From the NCBI GenBank assembly GCA_016462625.1, contig JAEMSV010000031.1, forward strand, positions 1-41,320: a stretch of DNA of 41,320 nt, written 5' to 3'. This stretch comes from Solirubrobacteraceae bacterium. GTDB taxonomy: Bacteria > Actinomycetota > Thermoleophilia > Solirubrobacterales > Solirubrobacteraceae. The position numbers and the translations under genes are program-made. Below are positions 33,375 to 41,261 of this stretch, one piece after another. Within the stretch, counting starts at the first letter, position 1. The number at the start of each line of letters is the position of its first letter. A model generated the notes under the pieces. That model was not told the origin of the DNA and ran no database searches. It worked only from the letters and a program-made list of their open reading frames with translations.

Positions 33375-36300
33375 ATGGATTGCGTCGAGATCCGCCTGCT
33401 GGGCCGGTTCGAGGTGACCGTCGACGGCGCTGCCGTCCCCGACGACGCCTGGCCGCATCGCCGCGCGCAGGATCTCGTCAAGGTCCTCGCACTCGCTCCG
33501 GAGCACCGGCGCACGCGCGACGAGATCCTCGAGGCGCTGTGGCCCACCCTCGCGCCGCAGGCGGGCGCGGCGAACCTCCACAAGGCCGCCAGCAACGCGC
33601 GGCGCGCACTTGGCGCGAAGGAGGCCATCGTCATCCGCCAGGGGGTCGTGCAGCTCGCGCCCGGCGCGCGGGTCGCGACCGATCTCGCGGAAGGCGCCGG
33701 TGACGGCGAGCTGCTCCCCGAGGACCGCTACGAGGAATGGACGACCGCGGCCCGCGAAGAGCTCTCGCAGCGGCGGCTGACCACACTGCGCGCCGACGAG
33801 CGCTGGAACGACATCCTCGCGTCCGACCCCGCCGACGAAGAAGCACACCGTGCGCTCATGCGCGCGCACGCGAGAGACGGCGACCGGGTCGCCGCGGCGC
33901 GTCAGTACCGGCGGGCACGCGACGAGCTCTCCGCCCTCGGCCTCGCGCCCGGCGCGGAGACCGAGGCCCTCTACCGCGAGCTGTGTCAGGGGCCGGCCGT
34001 CGTCGCTCCGACTCGCGGCGGCGCGCCCGTGATCGGCCGTGACGCGACGCTGCGCACCGTGGCGCAGGCCGTCACGAGCGCACGACGCGGCCGCGGCGGC
34101 GCCCTGCTCGTCACCGCCGACGGCGGGATGGGCAAGACGCGGCTCGCCGACGCTGCGCTCGCGCAGGCCGCCGCCCAGGGCTGGCACACGCTGCGGGGAA
34201 CCGCGCGCGCCGGCGAGGGCGAGGTCCCGTACGCCCCGATCACCGAGGCCCTCGACGCGCTGCTCGCCGAGCGGCCGGAGCTCGCCGTCGGCCTACCGGA
34301 CGGCGCGCGCGGAGTGCTCGCGCTGCTCACGCCGTACGCCCCGCGCGCCGGGACCACACCTCCGGGTGACGCGCCGCGCCACCGGGTCGTCGCCGCGATC
34401 ACGCAGCTCCTCCTCGCCGCCGCCCGCGAGCACGGGCTCGTCCTGGTCGTCGAGGACCTCCACGCGGCCGACGAGGCGACCGTCGAGGTCGTCGAGCACG
34501 TGGCCCGCGCGGCGCGGCGTGAGGCGCTGCTCGTCCTCGCCACGTCGCGGCCCACAGCGGAGGCGTCGCCCGCCGCGCGCCTGCGCGACACGCTCGTCGC
34601 CCAGGGCGCGGCGATCGCGCTGGAGCTGCCGCCGCTCGGCGACGGCGACATCGCGGAGATCGCCCGGCACGCGGCCCGGCGCGATCTTCCGGCAACCACC
34701 GAGGCCGCGATCGTGGCCGCCGCGGCCGGCAACCCGTTCTTCGCCGAGGAGCTCGGCGCCGCGGCGGACGACGACGGACAGCTGCGCGTCGGCGCGCGGG
34801 CCCACCAGGTGCTCGAGGACCGGCTGGCGCACCTGCCCGCGAGCGCCGCGGCCATCGTCCCGCTCGCCGCCACCCTCGACGAGCCGGTGACCGCGCCGGA
34901 CCTTGCGGCGCTCGCGGGAGTCACCGCCGAGGCAGCCGCCGACGCCGTCGAAGCGGGGATCGCGGGCGAGGTGCTCGAGCCGCGGCCCGGCGGGGGCGCG
35001 CGCTTCCGCCATCCCCTGCTGCGCGAGGCCGCCCGCCGGACGCTCGGCCCGCAGCGGCTCGCGGCGGCCCACGCCGCGGCGGCGGACCGCCTGCGCGAGC
35101 AAGACGCCGCGCCCGAGCTGGTCGCCCACCACCTGCTCCAGGCCGGCGACGAGGCCGCCGCGGTGCCGCTCCTCACCGAGGCCGCCCGCCGCGCCGCCGC
35201 GCTCGGCGCGTTCGCCGACGCGCAGCACGACGTCGAGCGCGCGCTCGACGTGGCGGCGCCCGGCCTGCGCGGCGACCTCCTCCTGCTCCTGGCCGACCTG
35301 CGCCACGCGACCGGCGACCAGCGCGCGCCGGCGACCTACCAGCAGGCGCTGGCGGCGGGGGTCGACGCGCCGCCCGTCGCGATCGAGCTGCGCCGCGCAC
35401 GGGCCTTCCTCACCGTCGGCGACCCTGCGAGCGCACGTGCGGTCCTCGACGCGCTGATGGTCACCGAGCCCGCCGACGAGCAGACGGTGCTCGTCCTCCG
35501 CGGCATGGCGAGCTGGTACCTCGGGGACGTCGACGACGCACGGGTCCAGGCCGAGGCGGCCCGCGCGCACGCGGCCGCGGCCGGGTACTCGGACGACGGG
35601 TCGCTCGCCGACCTCGAGGCGATGATCGCCCACGCCGACGGCGCCTGGGCCAGCCAGATGGAGTGGCAGCTCAGCGAGCTGTGGGACGCACCTGAGGTCG
35701 CCGAGCGCGTCTTCGACGCCTACCTCTGCGTGAGCGAGTACATCCTGCACTGCGGCGATCCGTTCGAGCAGATCGAGGCGTTCGCGTCACGGGTGCGGGA
35801 GCGGTCCGCCCGCGCCGGCGCCCGCCGCGGCGAGGCGTTCGGCGCGACCGTCGTGGGCGAGGCGGCGCTGCTCGCCGGGGACCCGGCGCAGGCCCGCGCC
35901 CATCTGGTCGAGGCCGCGCGGCTCAGCCGCGCGGTCGGCGCCCGGGCGGGCGAGGCGCTCGCCCGCGCGCGGCTCGGTGAAGCGCTGCTGCACCTCGGCG
36001 ACCGCGCGGCGGCGCGTGCCCAGCTCGAGCACGCGATCGAGCTCGGGCACGACTCGCCGCTGGCGCACCACGTCCTCTACCTCGCCCACCACCCGCTGCT
36101 GCAGGTGCCCGAGGATCCCGACGAGGCCTACGCGCTCCTCGAGCAGGCCGAGACGCTGCTGAGCGACCGCCCCGCGTGCCGGTTCTGCCCCGTCGGCTAC
36201 TGGGCGGAGGCCGCGGGCGTTGCCGCGCGCGCGGGCGAGCCCGAGCGCGGGCGTGAGTTCCTCGCCCGGGCGGAGCAGGCCGCCGGGCTCTGGCGGCTCT

Positions 36301-36455
36301 CCCCGTGGGGCGCGGCCCTCGCGGAGGGCCGCGGTCACGTCCTGCGCGCCGAGGGCGACGAGCCGGGCGCCGTCGCGGAGCTGCAGCGGGCCGCCGACGA
36401 GTACGAGGCCCGCGGCCAGATCCTCTACGCCCGGCGGGCTGAAGCCCTGGTCTGA
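33375..36455 (+). CDS. BTAD-domain STAND ATPase regulator (SARP-like N terminus)
   Basis: 1026 residues. An OmpR-like winged helix (about 5-80; LLGRFEVTVDG, EILEALWPTL, LHKAASNARRALG) and a bacterial transcriptional activation domain (about 95-205; GELLPEDRYEEWT) resemble SARP/AfsR activators. A P-loop ATPase follows (Walker A ADGGMGKT, 248-255; Walker B VLVVED, 356-361), then a long helical TPR-like region to the C terminus, with a CRFC pair near 935. Such proteins activate nearby genes, often for secondary metabolism. Start ATG 33375. Downstream, 64 bases on, begins the methyltransferase gene, then a second BTAD protein whose first 220 residues align to this one almost without gaps. Confidence 0.92.
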   Translation: MDCVEIRLLGRFEVTVDGAAVPDDAWPHRRAQDLVKVLALAPEHRRTRDEILEALWPTLAPQAGAANLHKAASNARRALGAKEAIVIRQGVVQLAPGARVATDLAEGAGDGELLPEDRYEEWTTAAREELSQRRLTTLRADERWNDILASDPADEEAHRALMRAHARDGDRVAAARQYRRARDELSALGLAPGAETEALYRELCQGPAVVAPTRGGAPVIGRDATLRTVAQAVTSARRGRGGALLVTADGGMGKTRLADAALAQAAAQGWHTLRGTARAGEGEVPYAPITEALDALLAERPELAVGLPDGARGVLALLTPYAPRAGTTPPGDAPRHRVVAAITQLLLAAAREHGLVLVVEDLHAADEATVEVVEHVARAARREALLVLATSRPTAEASPAARLRDTLVAQGAAIALELPPLGDGDIAEIARHAARRDLPATTEAAIVAAAAGNPFFAEELGAAADDDGQLRVGARAHQVLEDRLAHLPASAAAIVPLAATLDEPVTAPDLAALAGVTAEAAADAVEAGIAGEVLEPRPGGGARFRHPLLREAARRTLGPQRLAAAHAAAADRLREQDAAPELVAHHLLQAGDEAAAVPLLTEAARRAAALGAFADAQHDVERALDVAAPGLRGDLLLLLADLRHATGDQRAPATYQQALAAGVDAPPVAIELRRARAFLTVGDPASARAVLDALMVTEPADEQTVLVLRGMASWYLGDVDDARVQAEAARAHAAAAGYSDDGSLADLEAMIAHADGAWASQMEWQLSELWDAPEVAERVFDAYLCVSEYILHCGDPFEQIEAFASRVRERSARAGARRGEAFGATVVGEAALLAGDPAQARAHLVEAARLSRAVGARAGEALARARLGEALLHLGDRAAARAQLEHAIELGHDSPLAHHVLYLAHHPLLQVPEDPDEAYALLEQAETLLSDRPACRFCPVGYWAEAAGVAARAGEPERGREFLARAEQAAGLWRLSPWGAALAEGRGHVLRAEGDEPGAVAELQRAADEYEARGQILYARRAEALV

Positions 36456-36519
36456 CCGCGGGAAGGTCCCAGGAAGGTGCGCTGCGGAGACTCCCCCGGC
36501 ACCCAACCAAAGGACCACG

Positions 36520-37296
36520 ATGAGCCTGCTGAGCACCGTCGACGTCGACGACCTGCGCGCGGAGATCCGCGCCACATACGACCGCGTCGCCCGTGAGCCC
36601 GACGCCGAGTTCCACTTCGAGATGGGGCGCGCCCTCGCCGCCCGCATCGGCTATCCAGCTGAGGATCTCGACGCCGTGCCACCCGACGCCCTGGCGTCGT
36701 TCGCCGGCGTCGGCCATGCGCTGGATCTCGCCGCGCTCGCCCCCGGCGACCGCGTCGTCGACCTCGGCTGCGGCTCGGGCACCGACGTCTTCGCGGCCGC
36801 GCGGCGCGTCGGCCCGGAGGGCCGGGTCGTCGGCATCGACATGACGCCCGGCCAGCTCGCGAAGGCCCGGGCGCTGCGCGACGCGGCATGCCTCCCGCAC
36901 GTCGCGTTCGAGCACGCGCAGATCGAGTCCCTCCCGCTCCGCGCCCGCTGGGCCGATGTCGTGATCTCCAACGGCGTCGTCAACCTCGTGCCCGACAAGG
37001 GCGCCGTGTTCGCCGAGGCGGCGCGCGTGCTGCGGCCGGGCGGCCGGCTCGCGCTCGCGGACATCGTCTCGAACCGGGAGATCAAGCCGACCACGCGGGC
37101 GAAGGCCGACCTGTGGGCCGCCTGCGTGGCCGGGGCCATCGTCCGCGAGGACTACCTCGCGCTCATCGAGGGAGCGGGCCTGCGGGTCGAGCAAGTGCGG
37201 CGCAATCCCGAGTACCGCTTCATCAGCGAGCGGGCGCAGAGCACGTGTGCGAAGTACGGCGTCGAGGTGATCGAAGTGCTCGCCGTCAAGCCGTGA
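36520..37296 (+). CDS. ArsM-like SAM-dependent methyltransferase lacking two arsenic-site cysteines
   Basis: 258 residues. The class I SAM fold is evident: motif I DLGCGSG (81-87), acidic Asp108 in VVGIDMTPGQLAKAR, and VVISNGVVNLVPDKGAVFAEAARVLRPGGRLALADI. The sequence around these matches arsenite methyltransferases closely (GYPAEDL, the IDMTP and VNL.PDK phrases, VAGAI). Yet in ArsM the cysteine of the ISNC motif is here Gly152, and the upstream GCGNP-type cysteine position is His66. Only Cys202 of ACVAGA is kept. So arsenic is an unlikely substrate, and another small molecule is probable. Start ATG 36520 has AAAGGA. The stop TGA overlaps an in-frame GTG of the next gene. Confidence 0.88.
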   Translation: MSLLSTVDVDDLRAEIRATYDRVAREPDAEFHFEMGRALAARIGYPAEDLDAVPPDALASFAGVGHALDLAALAPGDRVVDLGCGSGTDVFAAARRVGPEGRVVGIDMTPGQLAKARALRDAACLPHVAFEHAQIESLPLRARWADVVISNGVVNLVPDKGAVFAEAARVLRPGGRLALADIVSNREIKPTTRAKADLWAACVAGAIVREDYLALIEGAGLRVEQVRRNPEYRFISERAQSTCAKYGVEVIEVLAVKP

Positions 37297-37313
37297 CGCG
37301 CAAGACTGGGTCC

Positions 37314-39311
37314 ATGCGCGAGCTCGACCTCCGGCTGCTCGGCACCTTCGCGGTGACGGTCGACGGCGAGCCGCTGCCCCATGCCGCCTGGCCCCAGCGC
37401 CGGGCGGCGGATCTCGTGAAGCTGCTGGCCCTGGCACCGCGGCGCCGGCTTCCGCGGGACCGGGTGCTCGAGCTGCTGTGGCCCCATCTCGATCCGGCCG
37501 GCGCCGCGGCGGCGCTCCACAAGGCCGCGCACTACGCGCGCCGCGCGCTCGGTGACCGGGAGGCGATCGTCCTGGCCGGGGGCACAGTCGCGCTGTGGCC
37601 CGACGCGGCGGTGACGACGGACGTCGCGCGGTTCGAGGCCGCCGACGAGGCGTACGCCGGCGAGCTGCTGCCTGACGACCTGTACGAGCCGTGGACGATG
37701 GATGAGCGCGACCGCCTGCGCGGCCTCGCCCTGGACCGGCGCCGGGCGGCCGGTGACTGGGACGGCGTGCTCAGGCTCGACGCGGCCGACGAAGAGGCCA
37801 CCCGCGACGCCATGCGCGCCGCCGCGGCGGGCGCGGACCGCGCTGCGGTGGTCCGCGTGTTCGAGCGGCTGCGCGCGGCCTTGGCGGCGCTCGGCATGCA
37901 GCCGTCGCCGGAGACCGTGCGGCTGCTCCGCGACCTCTCGCGCGGCCCGGCGGTCGTCGCGGCCCTCGGCGAACCGGTGGCGATGACCGGCCGCGCGACC
38001 GAGCTGGCGAACGCGCTGGCGCGGCTCGACGCCGCCAACGCCGGCACCGGCGGCGTCCTCCTGCTCACCGGCGAGCCCGGGAGCGGCAAGACGCGGCTGG
38101 CCGAGGCCGTCCTGCGGGAGGCCGGCGAGCGCCGGTGGCACACCGTGCGGGCCGGGGCCCAGGACGTGCCTGACGCGGTGGCGGCCGTGACCGGCACGCT
38201 CCGCGCCACCCGCCCCGACCTCGGGGCCGAAACCGGTGACGTCCTCGCGAGCGCGGCGGCCGAGCGCGGGTGTGTCGTCTTCCTCGACGATCTGCACGCC
38301 GCCCCGGACAGCACCGCCAGCGCCCTGACCGAGCTCGGCGCCCGGGCCGCCGGCCTGCGGCTCCTCATCGTGGTCGCCTGGCAGCCGTCCCAGGCGCGCA
38401 CGCGGCTGCACGCGACGCACGGGGAGCTGCTCGCCCGTGGCCTTGCGAAGGAGATTCCGCTCGCCCCGCTCGCCGAGACCCCGCCCCAGACGCGCTACGC
38501 GACCACCTCGGACGGCGCGCGCATCGCCTTCCAGGTCGTCGGCGACGGCGACACCGACATCGTCCTGGTCCCCGGCTTCGTCTCCAACGTCGAGCACATC
38601 TGGGAGATGCCGACCGCGCGGCGCATGTTCACGCGCCTCGCCGCGCGCCACCGGCTGATTATCTGGGACAAGCGCGGGACCGGGCTCTCGGACCCGGTCG
38701 CCGACGTTCCCTCCCTCGAGGAGCGCGAGCTCGACCTCATCGCGGTCCTCGACGAGGCGGGCTCGGAGCGCGCGGTCCTGCTCGGCGTCTCGGAGGGCGG
38801 GCCCCTTGCGCTGTCGTTCGCCGCCACGCATCCGGAGCGGGTGACCGCACTCGCGTTGGTGGCGACCGCGCCACGCTTCGTCGCGGACGACGGCCTGCCG
38901 GGCTGGGACGCGGGGCACGCCGACGCGCTCGCCACCGGCCTGTTCGAGCGGTGGGGCACCGGTGCCCTGCTGACCGTGTTCTCCCCGTCGCACGCGGGGG
39001 ATCCCGTGAGCCGCGAGCTCTTCGGCCGCTTCCAGCGGATGGGGGCCAGCCCGACGATGGGCCGCGCGACGGTCCTGGCCATGCTCGACATGGACGTGCG
39101 CGACGTGCTCGGCGACGTCCGCGTCCCCACGCTCGTGCTGCACCGCGCGGGGGACCGGATGATCCCCGTCGGCGGAGGCCGCGCGATCGCCGAGGGCGTG
39201 CCCGGCGCGGTGTTCGTCGAGCTCGCCGGCGACGACCACTTCCCCTTCCTCGGGGACATGGACGACGTCACCGATGAGATCGACGCGTTCCTCGCCCCCC
39301 ACACCGGTTGA
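37314..39311 (+). CDS. Fusion of BTAD regulator, truncated P-loop ATPase and alpha/beta hydrolase
   Basis: 665 residues. Residues 1-210 are a winged helix plus BTAD region parallel to the gene at 33375 (LRLLGTFAVTVDGEPLP, VLELLWPHLDPAG, LHKAAHYARRALG, GELLPDDLYEPWT). A shortened P-loop domain has Walker A GEPGSGKT (253-260) and Walker B VVFLDD (321-326), but the usual winged-helix and TPR parts are missing. From about 393 an alpha/beta hydrolase follows (TRYATTSDGARIAFQVVG, VPGFVSNVEHIW, WDKRGTGLSDP) with a full triad: Ser493 in GVSEGG, Asp614 in HRAGD, His642 in GDDHF. ATG 37314 aligns with the start of its paralog; GTG 37293 is an alternative. It may sense or process a ligand with its hydrolase half. 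Confidence 0.9.
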   Translation: MRELDLRLLGTFAVTVDGEPLPHAAWPQRRAADLVKLLALAPRRRLPRDRVLELLWPHLDPAGAAAALHKAAHYARRALGDREAIVLAGGTVALWPDAAVTTDVARFEAADEAYAGELLPDDLYEPWTMDERDRLRGLALDRRRAAGDWDGVLRLDAADEEATRDAMRAAAAGADRAAVVRVFERLRAALAALGMQPSPETVRLLRDLSRGPAVVAALGEPVAMTGRATELANALARLDAANAGTGGVLLLTGEPGSGKTRLAEAVLREAGERRWHTVRAGAQDVPDAVAAVTGTLRATRPDLGAETGDVLASAAAERGCVVFLDDLHAAPDSTASALTELGARAAGLRLLIVVAWQPSQARTRLHATHGELLARGLAKEIPLAPLAETPPQTRYATTSDGARIAFQVVGDGDTDIVLVPGFVSNVEHIWEMPTARRMFTRLAARHRLIIWDKRGTGLSDPVADVPSLEERELDLIAVLDEAGSERAVLLGVSEGGPLALSFAATHPERVTALALVATAPRFVADDGLPGWDAGHADALATGLFERWGTGALLTVFSPSHAGDPVSRELFGRFQRMGASPTMGRATVLAMLDMDVRDVLGDVRVPTLVLHRAGDRMIPVGGGRAIAEGVPGAVFVELAGDDHFPFLGDMDDVTDEIDAFLAPHTG

Positions 39312-39356
39312 GTGTCCAATCGACGTTGCCATAGCGACGCCGATCGGACACTCAAC
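39307..39356. terminator. Long near-perfect hairpin between hydrolase-fusion and acyl-CoA dehydrogenase genes
   Basis: Arms GTTGAGTGTCC and GGACACTCAAC lead into an inner stem with few mismatches around a CCATAG centre. The stop TGA of the fusion gene lies in the left arm. It should end both converging transcripts. The core resembles that of the hairpin at 18374-18417 (shared ATAGCGACG). Confidence 0.7.
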
Positions 39357-39363
39357 GGCTGGA

Positions 39364-40587
39364 TCAGTGAAACGCCGGGGGTTCGCCGAGCGCCACCTTC
39401 GCCAGCCACTCGTACGCGCGGTTCGCGCCGAGGGGGTGCATGAACATCCCTGCCCGTGCGTCGCGCACCGCGCGGCTCAGCGGGTGGGCGTTCATGTAGC
39501 CGGCGCCGCCCGAGCACGCGAGCGCGCGGTCGGCCACCCGCATCGCCGCGGCGTTCACCGCCGTCTTCGCCGCCTGCGCCTCGGCGAACAGGCCGACGAC
39601 CTCGTCGTCGTCGAGATCGAGTGGCGCGGCGTCCTGCAGCCGCGCGGCCCGCGACAGCACACCCCGCGCGGTCGCGAGATCGACGACGTTCTCCGCGATG
39701 AGCATCCGGGCGCGCGGATCGTCCGCGCCCCGCCGCCGCAGCGCGGCCCGCACGAGCGCGTCGGCCTCCTCGGCGACCCCGAGCGACGCCGACGCGTGGA
39801 ACAGCCCGGACGCGAGGTTCCGCGCCATGTACGGCACGGACTCTCCCACCGGGAACCCGCCGCTGACCGCGCCGGCCGGCAGCTCCACCCCTTCGAAGCT
39901 GACGGACTGGCTCCCCGAGGCACGCATCCCGAGCGCATCCCAGTCGTCGTGCAGGACGATGCCGGGCGTACCCGCCGGGATCTGCGCGAACGCGTAGCGC
40001 TCGTCGCCGACGGTCGTGACGGCCACGACCAACACCGTCGCCGCCGGGGACATGGTGCAGAACACCTTGCGCCCGTCGATCCGCCAGCCGCCCGGCGACG
40101 GCGTCGCGGTCGTGGCGGGCCGCGTCATGTCCTGCCCCGGCTCGCTGACCGCCGTCGCCAACACGACGCCGTCGCGCGCGATCACCGAGAGGATGGCGCC
40201 GATCGCCGCCTCGCGCCGCTCGTCCCCGCGCTCGGCCGCCAGCGCGTGGAGGCGCACGTAGTTCCCGAGAACGGCGAGGTGCATGTTCGCCCCGATCGCG
40301 ACCGACGCATCCCCGCGCGCGAGGCGCGAGGAGGCGACGACCTGGTCGTGGACGCTCGTGACGCCGAGCCCGCCGAGCTCTTCGGGAATGGAGGCGGCGA
40401 ACCACCCGGCGTCGAGGAGCGCGGCGATCCCCTCGTGCGGGTATGTGCCCGCGCGGTCGTGGTCGGCGGCGGGCCCGCGGAGCTCCTCGGCGAGCCGTTC
40501 GGCCAGCTCGACAAGCCGTGCGCCGGCCGGCGTCTCCGCCGTCAGGCCGGGCGGACGGTCCGTCGTCGGCAGCGTGGCGGTCGTCAT
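39364..40587 (-). CDS. Acyl-CoA dehydrogenase family flavoprotein
   Basis: 407 residues. The ACAD fold is recognisable: N-terminal helical domain (FAASIPEELGGLGV), middle beta domain (VLATAVSEPG, WRIDGRKVFCTMSP, DALGMRASGSQSVSFEGVELP), and C-terminal helical domain (CSGGAGYMNAHPLSRAVRDARAGMFMHPLGANRAYEWLA). The final motif is typical of a broad actinobacterial ACAD subgroup whose substrates are mostly unknown; some members are monooxygenase-like (DszC type). Start ATG 40587 overlaps the OsmC stop as ATGA, so the genes are translationally coupled. The gene is convergent with the BTAD-hydrolase fusion, separated by a strong hairpin. Substrate not predictable. Confidence 0.92.
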   Translation of the reverse strand: MTTATLPTTDRPPGLTAETPAGARLVELAERLAEELRGPAADHDRAGTYPHEGIAALLDAGWFAASIPEELGGLGVTSVHDQVVASSRLARGDASVAIGANMHLAVLGNYVRLHALAAERGDERREAAIGAILSVIARDGVVLATAVSEPGQDMTRPATTATPSPGGWRIDGRKVFCTMSPAATVLVVAVTTVGDERYAFAQIPAGTPGIVLHDDWDALGMRASGSQSVSFEGVELPAGAVSGGFPVGESVPYMARNLASGLFHASASLGVAEEADALVRAALRRRGADDPRARMLIAENVVDLATARGVLSRAARLQDAAPLDLDDDEVVGLFAEAQAAKTAVNAAAMRVADRALACSGGAGYMNAHPLSRAVRDARAGMFMHPLGANRAYEWLAKVALGEPPAFH

Positions 40588-41147
40588 GCGCGCGTCACCT
40601 CCACCGTCACGCCGTTGGTGACCATGTCGAAGACCGCCGACCGCGCCTGGGCGCGCTCGAGGATCTCGTCGAGCTTCTCGGCGGGGGCGTCGCCCTCGAT
40701 CTCGAAGCGCGCGCGGATCCGCTCGAACCCGTTGCGCGGCCCTTCGTCGACGCCGAGGCAGCCGCGCACGTCCATCTCGCCCTCGAGGTGCGAGCAGACC
40801 CGCGTCAGCTCGACCTTGCGGGCGGCCGCGACGAACACCAGCGTGGTCGTCAGGCACGCCGCGAGCGCGTGGAGCAGGTGCTCCGCGGGATTGGGCCCGG
40901 TGTCGGAGCCGAGCAGGATCGCGGGTTCACCTGCGTCGAGCGTCCAGCCGTGGTCGCGCGTCGCGTCCTCGCCGCCCGCGGCGTAGAAGCCGCGGATCTC
41001 GGAGCGGTTGTGGGCGCCGTCGACCCACTCGTTCGCCGCGCGGAAGACGAAGCGGCCGAGCTCGGGCTGCTCGCCGAGCAGGTCGAGCGTGCCGAACATC
41101 GTGGCGGTGTCGACGCCGTTGCGGACGGGATTGGTGGTGCTGGCCAT
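40584..41147 (-). CDS. OsmC/Ohr-superfamily protein
   Basis: 187 residues. The OsmC fold is shown by the strand FRAANEWVDGAHNRSEIRGFYAAG, the helix EHLLHALAACLTTTLVFVAAARK carrying the conserved first cysteine (peroxidatic position) and the strand VCSHLEGEMDVRG. The second helix, where Ohr/OsmC have a resolving cysteine, reads RAQARSAVFDMVTNGV and has none, so classical thiol peroxidase activity is doubtful; a related YhfA-like role is possible. Start ATG 41147 has GAAGGAGAG just upstream. It is the first gene of a coupled pair with the acyl-CoA dehydrogenase and is divergent from a partial SDR gene. Confidence 0.9.
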   Translation of the reverse strand: MASTTNPVRNGVDTATMFGTLDLLGEQPELGRFVFRAANEWVDGAHNRSEIRGFYAAGGEDATRDHGWTLDAGEPAILLGSDTGPNPAEHLLHALAACLTTTLVFVAAARKVELTRVCSHLEGEMDVRGCLGVDEGPRNGFERIRARFEIEGDAPAEKLDEILERAQARSAVFDMVTNGVTVEVTRA

Positions 41148-41238
41148 GAGGCTCTCCTTCGGGTTGGTGGCGGGATGCCACGGAACGCGAGCCTGCTGGA
41201 GGGACCTTCCTGAGACCTTCCACAGCCCCGCCCCGCCA

Positions 41239-41250
41239 TACCCTCGGGTA
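41239..41250. promoter_or_regulatory. Short inverted repeat TACCC-TC-GGGTA
   Basis: Five-base arms with a two-base spacer, 11 bases before the SDR start at 41262 and in the 114-base OsmC/SDR divergent region. It could be an operator; the length is too small for confidence. Confidence 0.2.
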
Positions 41251-41261
41251 GGTTCCCGGCC

